From Clostridiales bacterium (GTDB taxonomy: Bacteria; Bacillota; Clostridia; Monoglobales; Monoglobaceae), in contig JAHZIG010000008.1 in assembly GCA_019419865.1 (NCBI GenBank), positions 58,061 through 122,060 of the forward strand: a stretch of DNA of 64,000 nucleotides, given 5' to 3'. Below, piece by piece: positions 43,237 through 52,862 of the stretch. The position numbers and the translations under genes were made by a program. The notes below the pieces were generated by a model that saw only the letters and a list, made by a program, of their open reading frames with translations, was not told the origin of the DNA and made no database searches. How positions within the stretch are numbered: position 1 is the first letter of the stretch; every line of letters starts with the position of its first letter.

Positions 43237-44637
43237 TTAATAATCGTAACCGCTTATATCCAAAAATCTTCTCATAACGTCGCGCGCTATAGGACCCGCG
43301 GTGGTTCCGCCCGCGTTGCCGTCGTTTTCAAGGACGACCGCGACGCATATCTTAGGATCGTCGGCCGGAGCGTAGCCCACAAACCAAGCGTGATCCTCGC
43401 CCGAATCCGTCTCCGCCGTTCCCGTCTTACCCGCTACGTCTATCCCTCTGATCTGCGCGCTTCTTCCCGTTCCGTTACTCTCCTCGACGACGCCCGTCAT
43501 CATATCCTGCAAGAACGCCGCGCAGTCGGCGCTCATAACGTTATAGAGCGGCGTTACTTCGTGCTGATACATGATCGTGCCCGACGACGTCACGACCTGC
43601 TCGACAATGTATGGCTGGAGCATGATCCCGTTGTTCGCAACGGAGGAACCTATCATAGCCACTTGAAGAGGGGTCATTACAAGACCGCCCTGACCGATAG
43701 AAACCAGCGCCGCGTCCAAGTCGCTCATATTGCTGTATTGTATCTCGCTCTTTGAGACGGGTATATCAAATGAAAACTCCTTGTTAACGCCAAACTTCTC
43801 CGCCGCGCTCCTTACCCTGTCGGCTCCAAGCTCGTAGCCGAGTTCGCAAAATACCTGGTTGCTCGATACTATAAACGCTTCTCTTACGTCTACCGTACCG
43901 TATACCGAGCCGCCGTAGTTATCCACGCTGACGTCGCCCTGTCTGAACCCTCCGGTATCCTCGAACACCTCGTCGCTCATGCCGTTTTCGTACGCCGCGG
44001 AGGCGGTAACTATCTTATATGTCGAACCGGGCGGATACAACCCCTGAGTCGCTCTCGGCAAGAACGGCGAATTTTCCTGCTCCACCATCTCCGACCATTC
44101 CTGTTCAAGACTCGAGGTATTCGGGTCGAAGTCGGGCAAACTCACCATCGCGAGTATCTGGCCGGTAGTCGGCTCCATCGCGACCACCGCGCCTCTGCGG
44201 CCGTCCATTAACTCATACGCGTATTCCTGAAGTTCGTCTATCACCGACAGATACAGGTCGTAGCCGGAGCGCATCTCGTTGATCGTCAGGTTTATATCGC
44301 CCTTGCCCATAAGCTCGTCGTCGTAACTCATCTCAAGCTCGCTCTTTCCGTATACCTGAGAATAGTAGCCGATAATATGACAATATAGATTTCCTCTCGG
44401 GTAGTTGCGTATCCGGCTGTCGCCGTCCACGATCGTCTCCGCCAGCAGATTGCCTTCGGAGGAATATATATTGCCCCTTTTTACGTATCTCTCGTCCTCC
44501 CACTGACGCTTATTATACGGACTGCTCGCCACCTCGTCCGCCTGAAACATGTTGAACCAGACCAGATAGGTCATCAGCGACAAAAACAGCAGACATATAA
44601 CTACGAGCGCTCTGATTATACGTTTATTTGTATTCAA
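43237..44637 (-). CDS. Class B penicillin-binding protein (transpeptidase)
   Basis: 466-residue peptidoglycan transpeptidase with one N-terminal membrane anchor (about residues 8-28). The catalytic motifs are STYK (Ser205 to Lys208, in YPPGSTYKIV), SSN in FIVSSNQVF and KTGTAE near residue 405. It is short for a class B enzyme and matches the PbpA group encoded next to an SEDS protein. Its ATG overlaps the stop of the SEDS gene by four bases (ATGA), implying coupled synthesis of a glycosyltransferase-transpeptidase pair. Confidence 0.95.
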   Translation of the reverse strand: MNTNKRIIRALVVICLLFLSLMTYLVWFNMFQADEVASSPYNKRQWEDERYVKRGNIYSSEGNLLAETIVDGDSRIRNYPRGNLYCHIIGYYSQVYGKSELEMSYDDELMGKGDINLTINEMRSGYDLYLSVIDELQEYAYELMDGRRGAVVAMEPTTGQILAMVSLPDFDPNTSSLEQEWSEMVEQENSPFLPRATQGLYPPGSTYKIVTASAAYENGMSDEVFEDTGGFRQGDVSVDNYGGSVYGTVDVREAFIVSSNQVFCELGYELGADRVRSAAEKFGVNKEFSFDIPVSKSEIQYSNMSDLDAALVSIGQGGLVMTPLQVAMIGSSVANNGIMLQPYIVEQVVTSSGTIMYQHEVTPLYNVMSADCAAFLQDMMTGVVEESNGTGRSAQIRGIDVAGKTGTAETDSGEDHAWFVGYAPADDPKICVAVVLENDGNAGGTTAGPIARDVMRRFLDISGYDY

Positions 44638-45884
44638 TTATTTTGCCTCGCTTTCCGTTCCGTCTTTGCCGATATTGCCTGTATTATCCCGAGCGACATA
44701 AAACTGATGATCATGGACGTTCCGCCGTAGCTCACGAACGGGAGCGTTATTCCGGTCAGCGGAATGAACTTTGTGACCCCGCCTATTATTATAAACGTCT
44801 GGATCGCGAACATCACCGTGACCCCGTAGCTGACCGCCTTATCGAACGGATCGTCAGCCATTATCGCTATTTTAAAACAGCGGTAGGCTATGAGGAAGAA
44901 CAGCAGTATGACCGCCATACCTCCGAAGATCCCCATCTCCTCGCAGATCGCGGCGAATATGAAGTCCGAATGTACTTCGGGAATATAGTACGGCGAACCG
45001 TTTCCAAGTCCGCGTCCAAAATATCCGCCCGACGCTATCGCCATAAGCGACTGGGTTATTTGGTAACCCTTATTCGACACGTCCGCCCACGGGTCGAGCC
45101 AAGTCGATACTCTGACCTGGATATGCGACAAAAATCTATAGCCGAGCAAAGCGACGACGCAGGCCGCGCCTAAATTCAAGAACAGGAACTTCTTATCCTT
45201 CTCGTAGACGTACATCATAAACAGGTATATCGAATACATGACAAGAATGGTTCCCCAGTCTCTCTGAAGGACGAGAAAGCCTATAAACATATACGATATC
45301 GCCAGCGTCTGCCATTTTACGCTTATTTTGTTAAAGAGCGGCTTCTTCCACGACTCGGAATAATAGCACGCAAGACACATTATATAGAGTATCTTTATTA
45401 TCTCGGAAGGCTGAAAAGTCACCGGTCCGAGCGATACCCAGTTCTTCGAGCCGTTTACCGTGTTTCCGAACAACAGCGTAAATACGAACAAAAACGTCCC
45501 GACCAAGAAATACAACAGCCACAGCTTGTTCCATATCTTCACGTTATAATAGACGATATACGCGGCAAAAAACGCGACGCCGCCCACTATTATCCACACT
45601 ATCTGCCTGAACCCGTACTCGATATTGATCCTGCACAACATCAAAACGCCGATCATAAGCAGCATGAACACCATCAGGATTATGAATTTATCGCCCATAT
45701 TAAGGCGCACCAAAATAGTATACATGATGCTGAACAGCGCCAGTATGGCCAACCCCGTATATATAATATTAATATTATAATCGTTTGAGACGTACAGCAA
45801 ACAGAATCCGAGTATATCCATCAATATCAACAGATACGCGGGTCTTCTGTAATTAGCCTTGCCTCTTAAAGCTCCTATCCCCAT
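44634..45884 (-). CDS. FtsW/RodA/SpoVE family SEDS glycosyltransferase
   Basis: 416-residue polytopic membrane protein that polymerises lipid II. The SEDS signatures are NGSKNWVSLGPVTFQPSEI, LQRDWGTILVM, RVSTWLDPWAD, GRGLGNGSPYYIPEVHSDFI and GITLPFVSYGGTSMI. About ten membrane segments are apparent. ATG 45884 is chosen, nine bases after AAGGTG; GTG 45896 is the alternative. It works with the penicillin-binding protein encoded directly after it. Which process (division, elongation or sporulation) it serves cannot be told from the sequence. Confidence 0.95.
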   Translation of the reverse strand: MGIGALRGKANYRRPAYLLILMDILGFCLLYVSNDYNINIIYTGLAILALFSIMYTILVRLNMGDKFIILMVFMLLMIGVLMLCRINIEYGFRQIVWIIVGGVAFFAAYIVYYNVKIWNKLWLLYFLVGTFLFVFTLLFGNTVNGSKNWVSLGPVTFQPSEIIKILYIMCLACYYSESWKKPLFNKISVKWQTLAISYMFIGFLVLQRDWGTILVMYSIYLFMMYVYEKDKKFLFLNLGAACVVALLGYRFLSHIQVRVSTWLDPWADVSNKGYQITQSLMAIASGGYFGRGLGNGSPYYIPEVHSDFIFAAICEEMGIFGGMAVILLFFLIAYRCFKIAIMADDPFDKAVSYGVTVMFAIQTFIIIGGVTKFIPLTGITLPFVSYGGTSMIISFMSLGIIQAISAKTERKARQNN

Positions 45885-46036
45885 AAATAACACCACCTTG
45901 CGACAAAACCTTACGTCGGCTTTGTTTAATGCCGAAAGCGCTAAGCGCCGCTATCAACTCGCCGCCGCGTCAACATAACTTCCGACCGTCTTAACAATAA
46001 GCTCATAGTTTTAGCGTCCGGCTCCGCGATCCGCGT

Positions 46037-46483
46037 TTATATATCGAACACAAAATTTAATCCGCCGATACTTATAACGTCCTGAGGCTCCAAAACTACC
46101 TCCTGCTTAATACGCTGACCGTTTACCTGAGTTCCGTTGCGGGAGCCTAAATCGTCCAGATACCACTCGTCGTCCTCGCGCCAAATTATAGCGTGCTTTA
46201 TAGACACAAACTTTTCGTTTATTACAATATCGCAGTCTTTTCCGCGGCCTATTACCGCTTCGTCATATATAGTATAACGGCGGTGGAGTTCGTGCGTCAG
46301 CGGAACTTTAGACTTGATCGGTCTCAAGCTCGCGCATTCCGTATCCTCGACGCTGTTTTCCTCAAAACGGCTCATCTTCTTCACATCCATGTAAATCAAT
46401 CTGATCACAAGGAAGATGAATACGTATATAATAAAAGTAAATACATAGCTCAGTATTGATGAAATAAAGTTAAATATTGTCAT
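46037..46483 (-). CDS. Membrane-anchored FHA-domain protein
   Basis: 148-residue protein with one N-terminal membrane segment (about residues 5-30) and a C-terminal FHA domain. The phosphothreonine-binding residues are in VIGRGKDCDIVI, SIKHAIIW and DLGSRNGTQVNG. FHA proteins next to FtsW/PBP pairs are common in Gram-positives and link wall synthesis to Ser/Thr kinases. Start 46483 follows GGAGTG by six bases. It is the first gene of the FHA-SEDS-PBP set, with 152 bp before the SEDS gene. Confidence 0.9.
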   Translation of the reverse strand: MTIFNFISSILSYVFTFIIYVFIFLVIRLIYMDVKKMSRFEENSVEDTECASLRPIKSKVPLTHELHRRYTIYDEAVIGRGKDCDIVINEKFVSIKHAIIWREDDEWYLDDLGSRNGTQVNGQRIKQEVVLEPQDVISIGGLNFVFDI

Positions 46484-46778
46484 CCGTTTCACTCCCGTCA
46501 ATTCAGTAAAAGGCGCCTCGCCGTTTTATAAGCGGCGCTTATCGTCTCCGTCCGGCAAAGAAATAATATTCCGCCGGATTATATACCGCGCCGCTAAAAG
46601 CTTTCCCATGCGCCCGCCTATCTAATACCTATATCGATATTTGAACCATCCGATCCTGTTAATATTTTACTAAGATTATACCCCAAAATCCCGCGTTAGT
46701 AAATATCTATAATCAATAAAATAATTTTGATTTTTTATGCTCTGCGGTTTATTTATAACATAACGCTTTAATCCCAAA

Positions 46779-46817
46779 CAAAAACCAAAGGGACAGAGAA
46801 TCAATCCCCATCCCTTT
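46779..46817 (-). terminator. Intrinsic terminator after the PrsA-like gene
   Basis: AAAGGGA (46787-46793) pairs with TCCCTTT (46811-46817); the minus strand continues GGTTTTTG. It separates this gene from the FHA gene. The remaining 46484-46778 spacer shows no gene. Confidence 0.7.
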
Positions 46818-46839
46818 AAACTATTCCGACATAAAATCT

Positions 46840-48285
46840 TTATGCTGCGGGAACCGCAGTTGCAGCGGTAGCGTCTGCCGCGGCCGCGTCGGCCGGAGCC
46901 TCCGTAGCCGCCGGAGCTTCCGTCGCAGGAGCTTCGGTAGCCGACGCTTCTTCCTCAGCGGCAAGTTCGTCGTTTGCAGCCTGGATATCGTCCATTATCT
47001 CCTTAACGGAAATATCCGCAAGACGGCTTTCGTTTATCTTAACGTTAGCCTGCTCTCTCCAGTATCCCTGGAGTTCGTAAAGACCCGCGTTTCTCTTGAT
47101 GATATGATAGCCGTAATCGCTCTTTACCGGCTGACTTATCTCGCCTATACCCAGCGCGAACGCAGCCTCTTCAAATTCGGGAACCATCTGGCCCGAAGTG
47201 AAAGTATATCCCGTCTCGTCCTCGCCGGTATCCTCGTTGTACTGCGTCATCAGATCCTCAAACGACTGAGTTCCGCTTATCGCAGCCTGGTATACCGTGT
47301 CGGCGGTAGCCTTTACCGCGGCGTCGTCCGCCTGTATAGCCGCCTCGTCCGTGAGAGTCGAGTCGGTCATAAGCAGTATGTGTTGTACCGTAGCGCGGTC
47401 GTCTCTGGTGTAGGCCGACATATCCACGCCCTCCGGCATATACTGGTCGAGATTCTCTTCAACTATCGACTGAGCCGTCTGAGACTTGATAGCCGTCGCG
47501 TACATTCTCTGATACTGTCTCGGCGACGAAATACCCATCGTTCTCGCTCTGAGCTCGAATCCGTCCTCGCCGAACTGGCTTACATAACCGTCTACCGTAG
47601 ACTTAACAGACTCGTCGTCCGATTCCGTCCACTGCTCGTCGTCCGCCGCGTGTTCGTAACCGTACTGTATCAGCAGTTCTGCGTCTATAGCCTCGTTAAG
47701 AGCGTCCGTTTTTATCTGATCCGCCATCGTCTCGCCGTTTTCCATCGTCTGATCCCAATCATAATCGGTCAGATCGCCGTCCGCCATATCGCCCTCTACC
47801 TCGTAGTACGTGTTCATAGCCGTAGCGTAGATGTAGTAGCTGAGATCCTGATCGGTCACAACGCCGTCGCCTACGTCCGCTATAGTACTGCCCTGAGGTC
47901 TCGCAACCGGGCTGTTCATGTAGTTGTTTATAGCCCAGAATATAAGGAAGATCGCCACAACCGCGGCAACGCAGCCTACGATTATGCCGACGAGCGCTCC
48001 TACGCTGAGGTTAACGCTCTTTTTCTCCTTTACGGGAGCCTTCTCAACGTTCTCGGCAAACTTGCTGAAATCCTCGTTCTCGGCAGACTTGCTCGGATCG
48101 TCGTCGATATCCGGCTTCTGATAGTCGTCCTGGCTCTTTATAGCGTCGACGCGCTCCGACGCCTCGTTGATCTCGTCTTTGATCTCGTCGGCGGCCGCTT
48201 TGATGTTAGAGCTAACGCCGTCTTTCATCTGTTTCAGCATTTCGTCGCCGCTAACAGACTCGTTCTTCTTGTTTTCGCTTTCCAA
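46840..48285 (-). CDS. Membrane-anchored peptidyl-prolyl isomerase (PrsA/SurA-like)
   Basis: 481-residue extracytoplasmic foldase. An acidic cytoplasmic N-terminus of about 95 residues precedes a single membrane segment (VGALVGIIVGCVAAVVAIFL), so it is tethered by a membrane helix instead of the lipid anchor of PrsA. The external part has an N-terminal chaperone-like helical region and a parvulin domain (VQHILLMTD, SGQMVPEFEEAAFALGIGEI, VKSDYGYHIIKR). The C-terminus is a low-complexity Ala/Thr/Glu/Pro tail of about 35 residues. The place after mfd is usual in Clostridia. Confidence 0.88.
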   Translation of the reverse strand: MESENKKNESVSGDEMLKQMKDGVSSNIKAAADEIKDEINEASERVDAIKSQDDYQKPDIDDDPSKSAENEDFSKFAENVEKAPVKEKKSVNLSVGALVGIIVGCVAAVVAIFLIFWAINNYMNSPVARPQGSTIADVGDGVVTDQDLSYYIYATAMNTYYEVEGDMADGDLTDYDWDQTMENGETMADQIKTDALNEAIDAELLIQYGYEHAADDEQWTESDDESVKSTVDGYVSQFGEDGFELRARTMGISSPRQYQRMYATAIKSQTAQSIVEENLDQYMPEGVDMSAYTRDDRATVQHILLMTDSTLTDEAAIQADDAAVKATADTVYQAAISGTQSFEDLMTQYNEDTGEDETGYTFTSGQMVPEFEEAAFALGIGEISQPVKSDYGYHIIKRNAGLYELQGYWREQANVKINESRLADISVKEIMDDIQAANDELAAEEEASATEAPATEAPAATEAPADAAAADATAATAVPAA

Positions 48286-48465
48286 TTTCTTTACTCTCCT
48301 TTACCTAAACTATAAATATGCAGTTAATTTATTTTGTAAACCTATAGCTACTTAAAAAACTCAGGTTCATAACATGAATTAACTTAATATTTCTGTCTAT
48401 TATACTATAACTTCTCTAAAACTTCCATACCTGTTGCAAAATTTTCTTATAAAATTTACATTTTA

Positions 48466-51400
48466 TTAATAGTTAACCGCAGATTCCATTATACTTTTGA
48501 GTTCCTTCAAGTATTCTCGGCCGCTAAAATCTTTTTTATCCTTTTTTATTCTAAAATTTATTTTCATTAATTTCGGATTTCTCATGTAAATTTTACCGTT
48601 TGACTTCTGCATAAGGTCCAGCCATACCTCCGGCTTTACCAATGTATCGCTCTCGTCCGGATCGAACTTGGCCGTAACCTCCTCGCTTCCGCCGATCAGT
48701 TCTACGATCCCGCAATTTTTAGCGTATTCCTTTATAAGCGCTATCTCCATAAGGTTCTCGACCGGCTGCGGAACCGTGCCGTACCGGTCTTCTATCTCGT
48801 CGTAAGCGTCGAACAGCTCTTCCTGCGATCTTATCGCGGCGATACGCTTATACGCCGACAATCTCTGGCTGTGGTTGGATATATACGAATCGCTTATAAA
48901 AGCGTTGACCGGCAGATCGATCTGGGTCTGGACGTCCTTCTCGACCTCCTCGCCCTTAAGTTCCTTGGCCGCTTCTTCAAGCAATTTGCAGTACATCTCG
49001 TAGCCGACCGACTCCATATGTCCGTGCTGCTGCACGCCTATCAGGTTCCCGGTACCGCGGATCTCCAGATCGCGCATGGCTATTTTAAAGCCGCTGCCGA
49101 ACTCGGTAAACTCCTTTATCGCCAAGAGCCGCTTTTCCGCGTCCTCAGTCAGCGTCTTATTGCGTCTGTAGGTCAGATACGCGTACGCCAGCCTGTTAGA
49201 GCGTCCTACGCGCCCTCTGAGCTGATAGAGCTGAGCGAGTCCCAGTTTATCCGAATTCTCCATTATGATCGTATTCACGTTGGGTATATCGAGCCCCGTC
49301 TCTATTATCGTCGTACAGACGAGCACGTCTATCCTGCCCTCCTGAAGATCCATCATGATCTGCTCAAGCTCGCTCTCGTGCATCTTTCCGTGAGCCGCCG
49401 CCACTCTCGCCTCGGGAACCAGTTCGGCTATCCTCGCCGCTATCTTAAATATTCCGTCCACGCGGTTATACAGATAATATACCTGACCGCCCCGGCCAAG
49501 CTCCTTGTTTATCGCCTCGCGCACCACGTCCTCGTCGTATTCAAGCACGTAGGTCGCGACCGGATACCGCTCGTTAGGCGGCTGGCTTATCACGCTCATA
49601 TCCCTTATCCCCGAAAGCGACATATACAGAGTCCTGGGTATCGGCGTCGCGGATAGGGTCAGCACGTCTATATCCTTTCGCATCTCCTTCAGCTTTTCCT
49701 TATGCGCTACGCCGAACCGCTGTTCCTCGTCTATTATCAAAAGTCCCAGTTTATTGAACTTCACATTTTTCCCAAGCAGCTTATGCGTGCCTATAACTAT
49801 GTCCGTCTCGCCTGTTCCAAGCTCCTTTATTACCCGTTTTTCCTCGGAACCGGTACAAAATCTCGACAGCATCGCTATATTCACAGGATAATCCTTCATC
49901 CGCTGTTTGAACGTATTATAATGCTGAGCGGCCAAAATAGTCGTCGGCGCCAGATACGCGACCTGGTACCCGCTCGTCACCGCCTTGAACGCCGCCCTGA
50001 GCGCGACCTCCGTCTTTCCGTAGCCGACGTCGCCGCAGAGCAGTCTGTCCATGGGATGCGGCTTTTCCATATCCTCTTTTACTTCGTCGATACTCCTTAG
50101 CTGATCGTCCGTCTCCTCATATGGAAACGCCGCCTCGAAATCGCGCTGCCATTCGCTGTCCTTATCGAACGCTATACCCGGCGAATTCGCTCGCTTAGCG
50201 TAAAGCTCTATCAGCTCCTTAGCCATATCCGCGGCCGCGGCCTTGACGCGCTGTTTCGTCTTGCTCCACTCGCCCGAGCCGAGCTTGTTGAGGCGAACCG
50301 CCGACCCTTCTTTGCCGACGTGCTTATACACCAGATCCATTTGATCGGTCGGAACATACAGAAAATCCTCGCCCCTGAACCTTATCTTCAAATAATCCTT
50401 TCTGACGTTCTCGACCGAAAGACTCTCGATACCTATATACTGACCTATGCCGTAGTTCTGGTGGACCACGTAATCGCCCGCCTTAAGATCGGTAAAGCTG
50501 TCGATCTTCTCGGCGTTTTTGGGTCGGTATTTTCTTCTCTTTTTCTTATCGCCGCCGAATATCTCCCTGTCGCTTATCACTACGGTTCTGATCAGCGGCA
50601 GTTCGAAGCCGTGATGCAGACTTCCGTGGGTTATGGATATAACGCCCGGCTCCGGCTCTTCGTCGAGTTCGGCGCAGTAATTGCAGCTCATCCCCTGTTC
50701 TATTATCCGCTTTTTTAGGTTTTCGGCTCGGACGTCGGAGCCGCCTAAGATTATTATCCGATAATTCCCCGAACGGTAAAAATCCAGGGTCTCGTAAAAA
50801 TACTCCATCCTGCCCTGAAACCCGCCGAGGCTTTTCGTCATAAAGTCGATCGTCTTTAACGCCTTATACTCGCCGCCGCTCGAGCTTAGAGCGCTCAGCC
50901 CTATAAACGGACGCTTGGTAAGCCGCGCGAGCGCTTTTCTCAGCGGATAGTAATACTCTCCCGAAGCGTCCGGGATTATGCCGCGTCCCGCCATATCTGT
51001 CAGGTCCTGAGCAAAACGCTCGCTCTCGGCCTGATACGCCTCGCTTATCCTTGCCCCGTCGTCCCAGAACACGATATAGTTTTCGGAGATATAATCTATA
51101 AGCGTAGGCTTTTCGTTATAAATATACGGAATATACTTATCTATCGACGGAAAGGCGATGTTGTTTCTGAGCCGCTCGATATCCCGCCTTAAATTAGCGC
51201 ATATCTTTCCCGACACGCCCTCCTCGTCCTCCTTTTGCTCCTTGATCTCGGACAGTCGGGCTATGAGTTTATCCCGCGTTTCGTCGTCTAAGATAAGTTC
51301 GCCCGCCGGGGTTATTTTGGCGGAGTCGAGTCGATCGAGCGTACGCTGGCTCGCGGGATCAAAAGTTCTGACCGAATCTATCTCGGTGTCAAAAAATTCG

Positions 51401-51996
51401 AGCCTTATCGGGTAGTCGCTGTAATACGGGAAAAAGTCGAGGATACCTCCTCTTACGCTGAATTGTCCCGCGCCCTCGACCAGCTCCTCCCGCCTGTACC
51501 CCATCGCGGTCAGCCGCTTTATTATCTCTTCAAGCTCTATATCGTCGCCCACGCTCAGCTCGAGCATATTTTCTACGTACTTATCGTGCGGCGGCGTTAC
51601 GCCGAGCGCCGCGCCGAGCGTCGTCACCACGCTGCAAGAATCTTTATCAGAGACGAGCCGGTCGAGCACAGTAAGCCGCCGTCTGCTCACGTCGTTCGCC
51701 TTGGCCTCAATGTCGTAGAACATCAGATCGTTTGGCGGAAAATACAACGCGTTATCCTCGTCGTCATAGCCGCCGAAAAAATATTTCAGATCGTCGCGCA
51801 GTTCCTTGGCCGCGGTCTCGCTGTGGGATACGACAAACGCCGGTTTTTTCAGCTCTTTACACAGACAAAAAATCAGACACGCCCTAAGCGAGCCCGATAC
51901 TCCGGTCAGATTAACCGGGAATAGGCCTTTTTTTAAGCTGTCCTTTAATTCGGCGAAGTCCGCCGTCTCGTTTAAAATATCAATAAATCCTTTCAT
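48466..51996 (-). CDS. mfd: Transcription-repair coupling factor
   Basis: 1176-residue ATP-dependent translocase that removes stalled RNA polymerase and recruits UvrA. It has the UvrB-like N-terminal module, the RNA polymerase-interacting domain (DLKAGDYVVHQNYGIGQYIG), and the helicase core with Walker A GDVGYGKTE, DEEQ (LIIDEEQRFGV), TATPIPRTL as motif III and the RecG-like motif VI region QLRGRVGRS. The TRCF C-terminal domain follows. Start 51996 reads MKGFIDILNE and is preceded by an AGGT-type site; an upstream in-frame start at 52038 is less likely. Confidence 0.97.
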   Translation of the reverse strand: MKGFIDILNETADFAELKDSLKKGLFPVNLTGVSGSLRACLIFCLCKELKKPAFVVSHSETAAKELRDDLKYFFGGYDDEDNALYFPPNDLMFYDIEAKANDVSRRRLTVLDRLVSDKDSCSVVTTLGAALGVTPPHDKYVENMLELSVGDDIELEEIIKRLTAMGYRREELVEGAGQFSVRGGILDFFPYYSDYPIRLEFFDTEIDSVRTFDPASQRTLDRLDSAKITPAGELILDDETRDKLIARLSEIKEQKEDEEGVSGKICANLRRDIERLRNNIAFPSIDKYIPYIYNEKPTLIDYISENYIVFWDDGARISEAYQAESERFAQDLTDMAGRGIIPDASGEYYYPLRKALARLTKRPFIGLSALSSSGGEYKALKTIDFMTKSLGGFQGRMEYFYETLDFYRSGNYRIIILGGSDVRAENLKKRIIEQGMSCNYCAELDEEPEPGVISITHGSLHHGFELPLIRTVVISDREIFGGDKKKRRKYRPKNAEKIDSFTDLKAGDYVVHQNYGIGQYIGIESLSVENVRKDYLKIRFRGEDFLYVPTDQMDLVYKHVGKEGSAVRLNKLGSGEWSKTKQRVKAAAADMAKELIELYAKRANSPGIAFDKDSEWQRDFEAAFPYEETDDQLRSIDEVKEDMEKPHPMDRLLCGDVGYGKTEVALRAAFKAVTSGYQVAYLAPTTILAAQHYNTFKQRMKDYPVNIAMLSRFCTGSEEKRVIKELGTGETDIVIGTHKLLGKNVKFNKLGLLIIDEEQRFGVAHKEKLKEMRKDIDVLTLSATPIPRTLYMSLSGIRDMSVISQPPNERYPVATYVLEYDEDVVREAINKELGRGGQVYYLYNRVDGIFKIAARIAELVPEARVAAAHGKMHESELEQIMMDLQEGRIDVLVCTTIIETGLDIPNVNTIIMENSDKLGLAQLYQLRGRVGRSNRLAYAYLTYRRNKTLTEDAEKRLLAIKEFTEFGSGFKIAMRDLEIRGTGNLIGVQQHGHMESVGYEMYCKLLEEAAKELKGEEVEKDVQTQIDLPVNAFISDSYISNHSQRLSAYKRIAAIRSQEELFDAYDEIEDRYGTVPQPVENLMEIALIKEYAKNCGIVELIGGSEEVTAKFDPDESDTLVKPEVWLDLMQKSNGKIYMRNPKLMKINFRIKKDKKDFSGREYLKELKSIMESAVNY

Positions 51997-52075
51997 ATCC
52001 AATAACCTGCCAATAAAGTAAGCGGCCGCGCCGATCATAAGCGCGCCGCAAACATTCTATTACTAACGATACGTT

Positions 52076-52642
52076 TTAACAGTTATATTTATTCATAGCG
52101 GAATCGACGTTCGCTGTCAAAATTTCCTCGATCGCGCCGACCGCGCTCACCACCGTCTTGATCAGGATCTCGGTCTCCTCTTTAGAGAATTTGCCCAGCA
52201 CATAATCCGCAAGGTCGTGATCCTTATGCTCGGGCGCGCCAACGCCTATCTTGACTCTCGGGAATTCGTCGCTTCCAAGGTTTAGAATTATGCTTTTTAT
52301 CCCGTTGTGTCCGCCCGCGCTGCCCTTTCTTCTGATCCTGAGCCGCCCGGTCTCCATCGATATGTCGTCGTATACCACTATTATGTTCTCGTTTTCAATA
52401 TCGTAGTAGTCCGCGATCTCCAAGACCGCTTCTCCGCTAAGATTCATATACGTCATCGGCTTGACCGCTATCACTTTCTCGCCGCCGACGCGTCCCTTAC
52501 CGGTATCCGCCCTAAATCTCCTGCTCGACTTGAGCTTTATATCGTGCTTTGAGCAAAACGCGTCGAGCGCGTCGAAGCCTATATTATGCCGCGTATTTAC
52601 ATATTTGGCTCCGGGATTTCCCAGCCCCACGACCATATACAT
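52076..52642 (-). CDS. pth: Peptidyl-tRNA hydrolase
   Basis: 188-residue enzyme that recycles peptidyl-tRNA. VVGLGNPGAKYVNTRHNIGF contains the family Asn9 and catalytic His19. VKPMTYMNLSGEAV and DDISMETGRLRIRRKGSAGG are the other conserved blocks, with VYDDI providing the catalytic Asp. Start 52642 follows AAGGCGG by nine bases; the frame extends 40 codons upstream without support. It sits between glmU and mfd as in many Firmicutes. Confidence 0.97.
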   Translation of the reverse strand: MYMVVGLGNPGAKYVNTRHNIGFDALDAFCSKHDIKLKSSRRFRADTGKGRVGGEKVIAVKPMTYMNLSGEAVLEIADYYDIENENIIVVYDDISMETGRLRIRRKGSAGGHNGIKSIILNLGSDEFPRVKIGVGAPEHKDHDLADYVLGKFSKEETEILIKTVVSAVGAIEEILTANVDSAMNKYNC

Positions 52643-52862
52643 ACAGTTTTGCCGCCTTTCCTCTAAATTTACGCCTAAATCCATCTTGTAAAAAATTCGT
52701 TTTAGGCAAAATTGCGGCGGTTTATACTTCGATAAACTCCGCCGTCGGTTTTTATTCAGCAAGACAGGAGCCTTTCCGACCGCAGACGGTATCGCGTCCG
52801 CTCGCGCGGCAAGGCTCCGTTAATTATTCTTATTTTTTACTTACTTCTATTATATCGATACG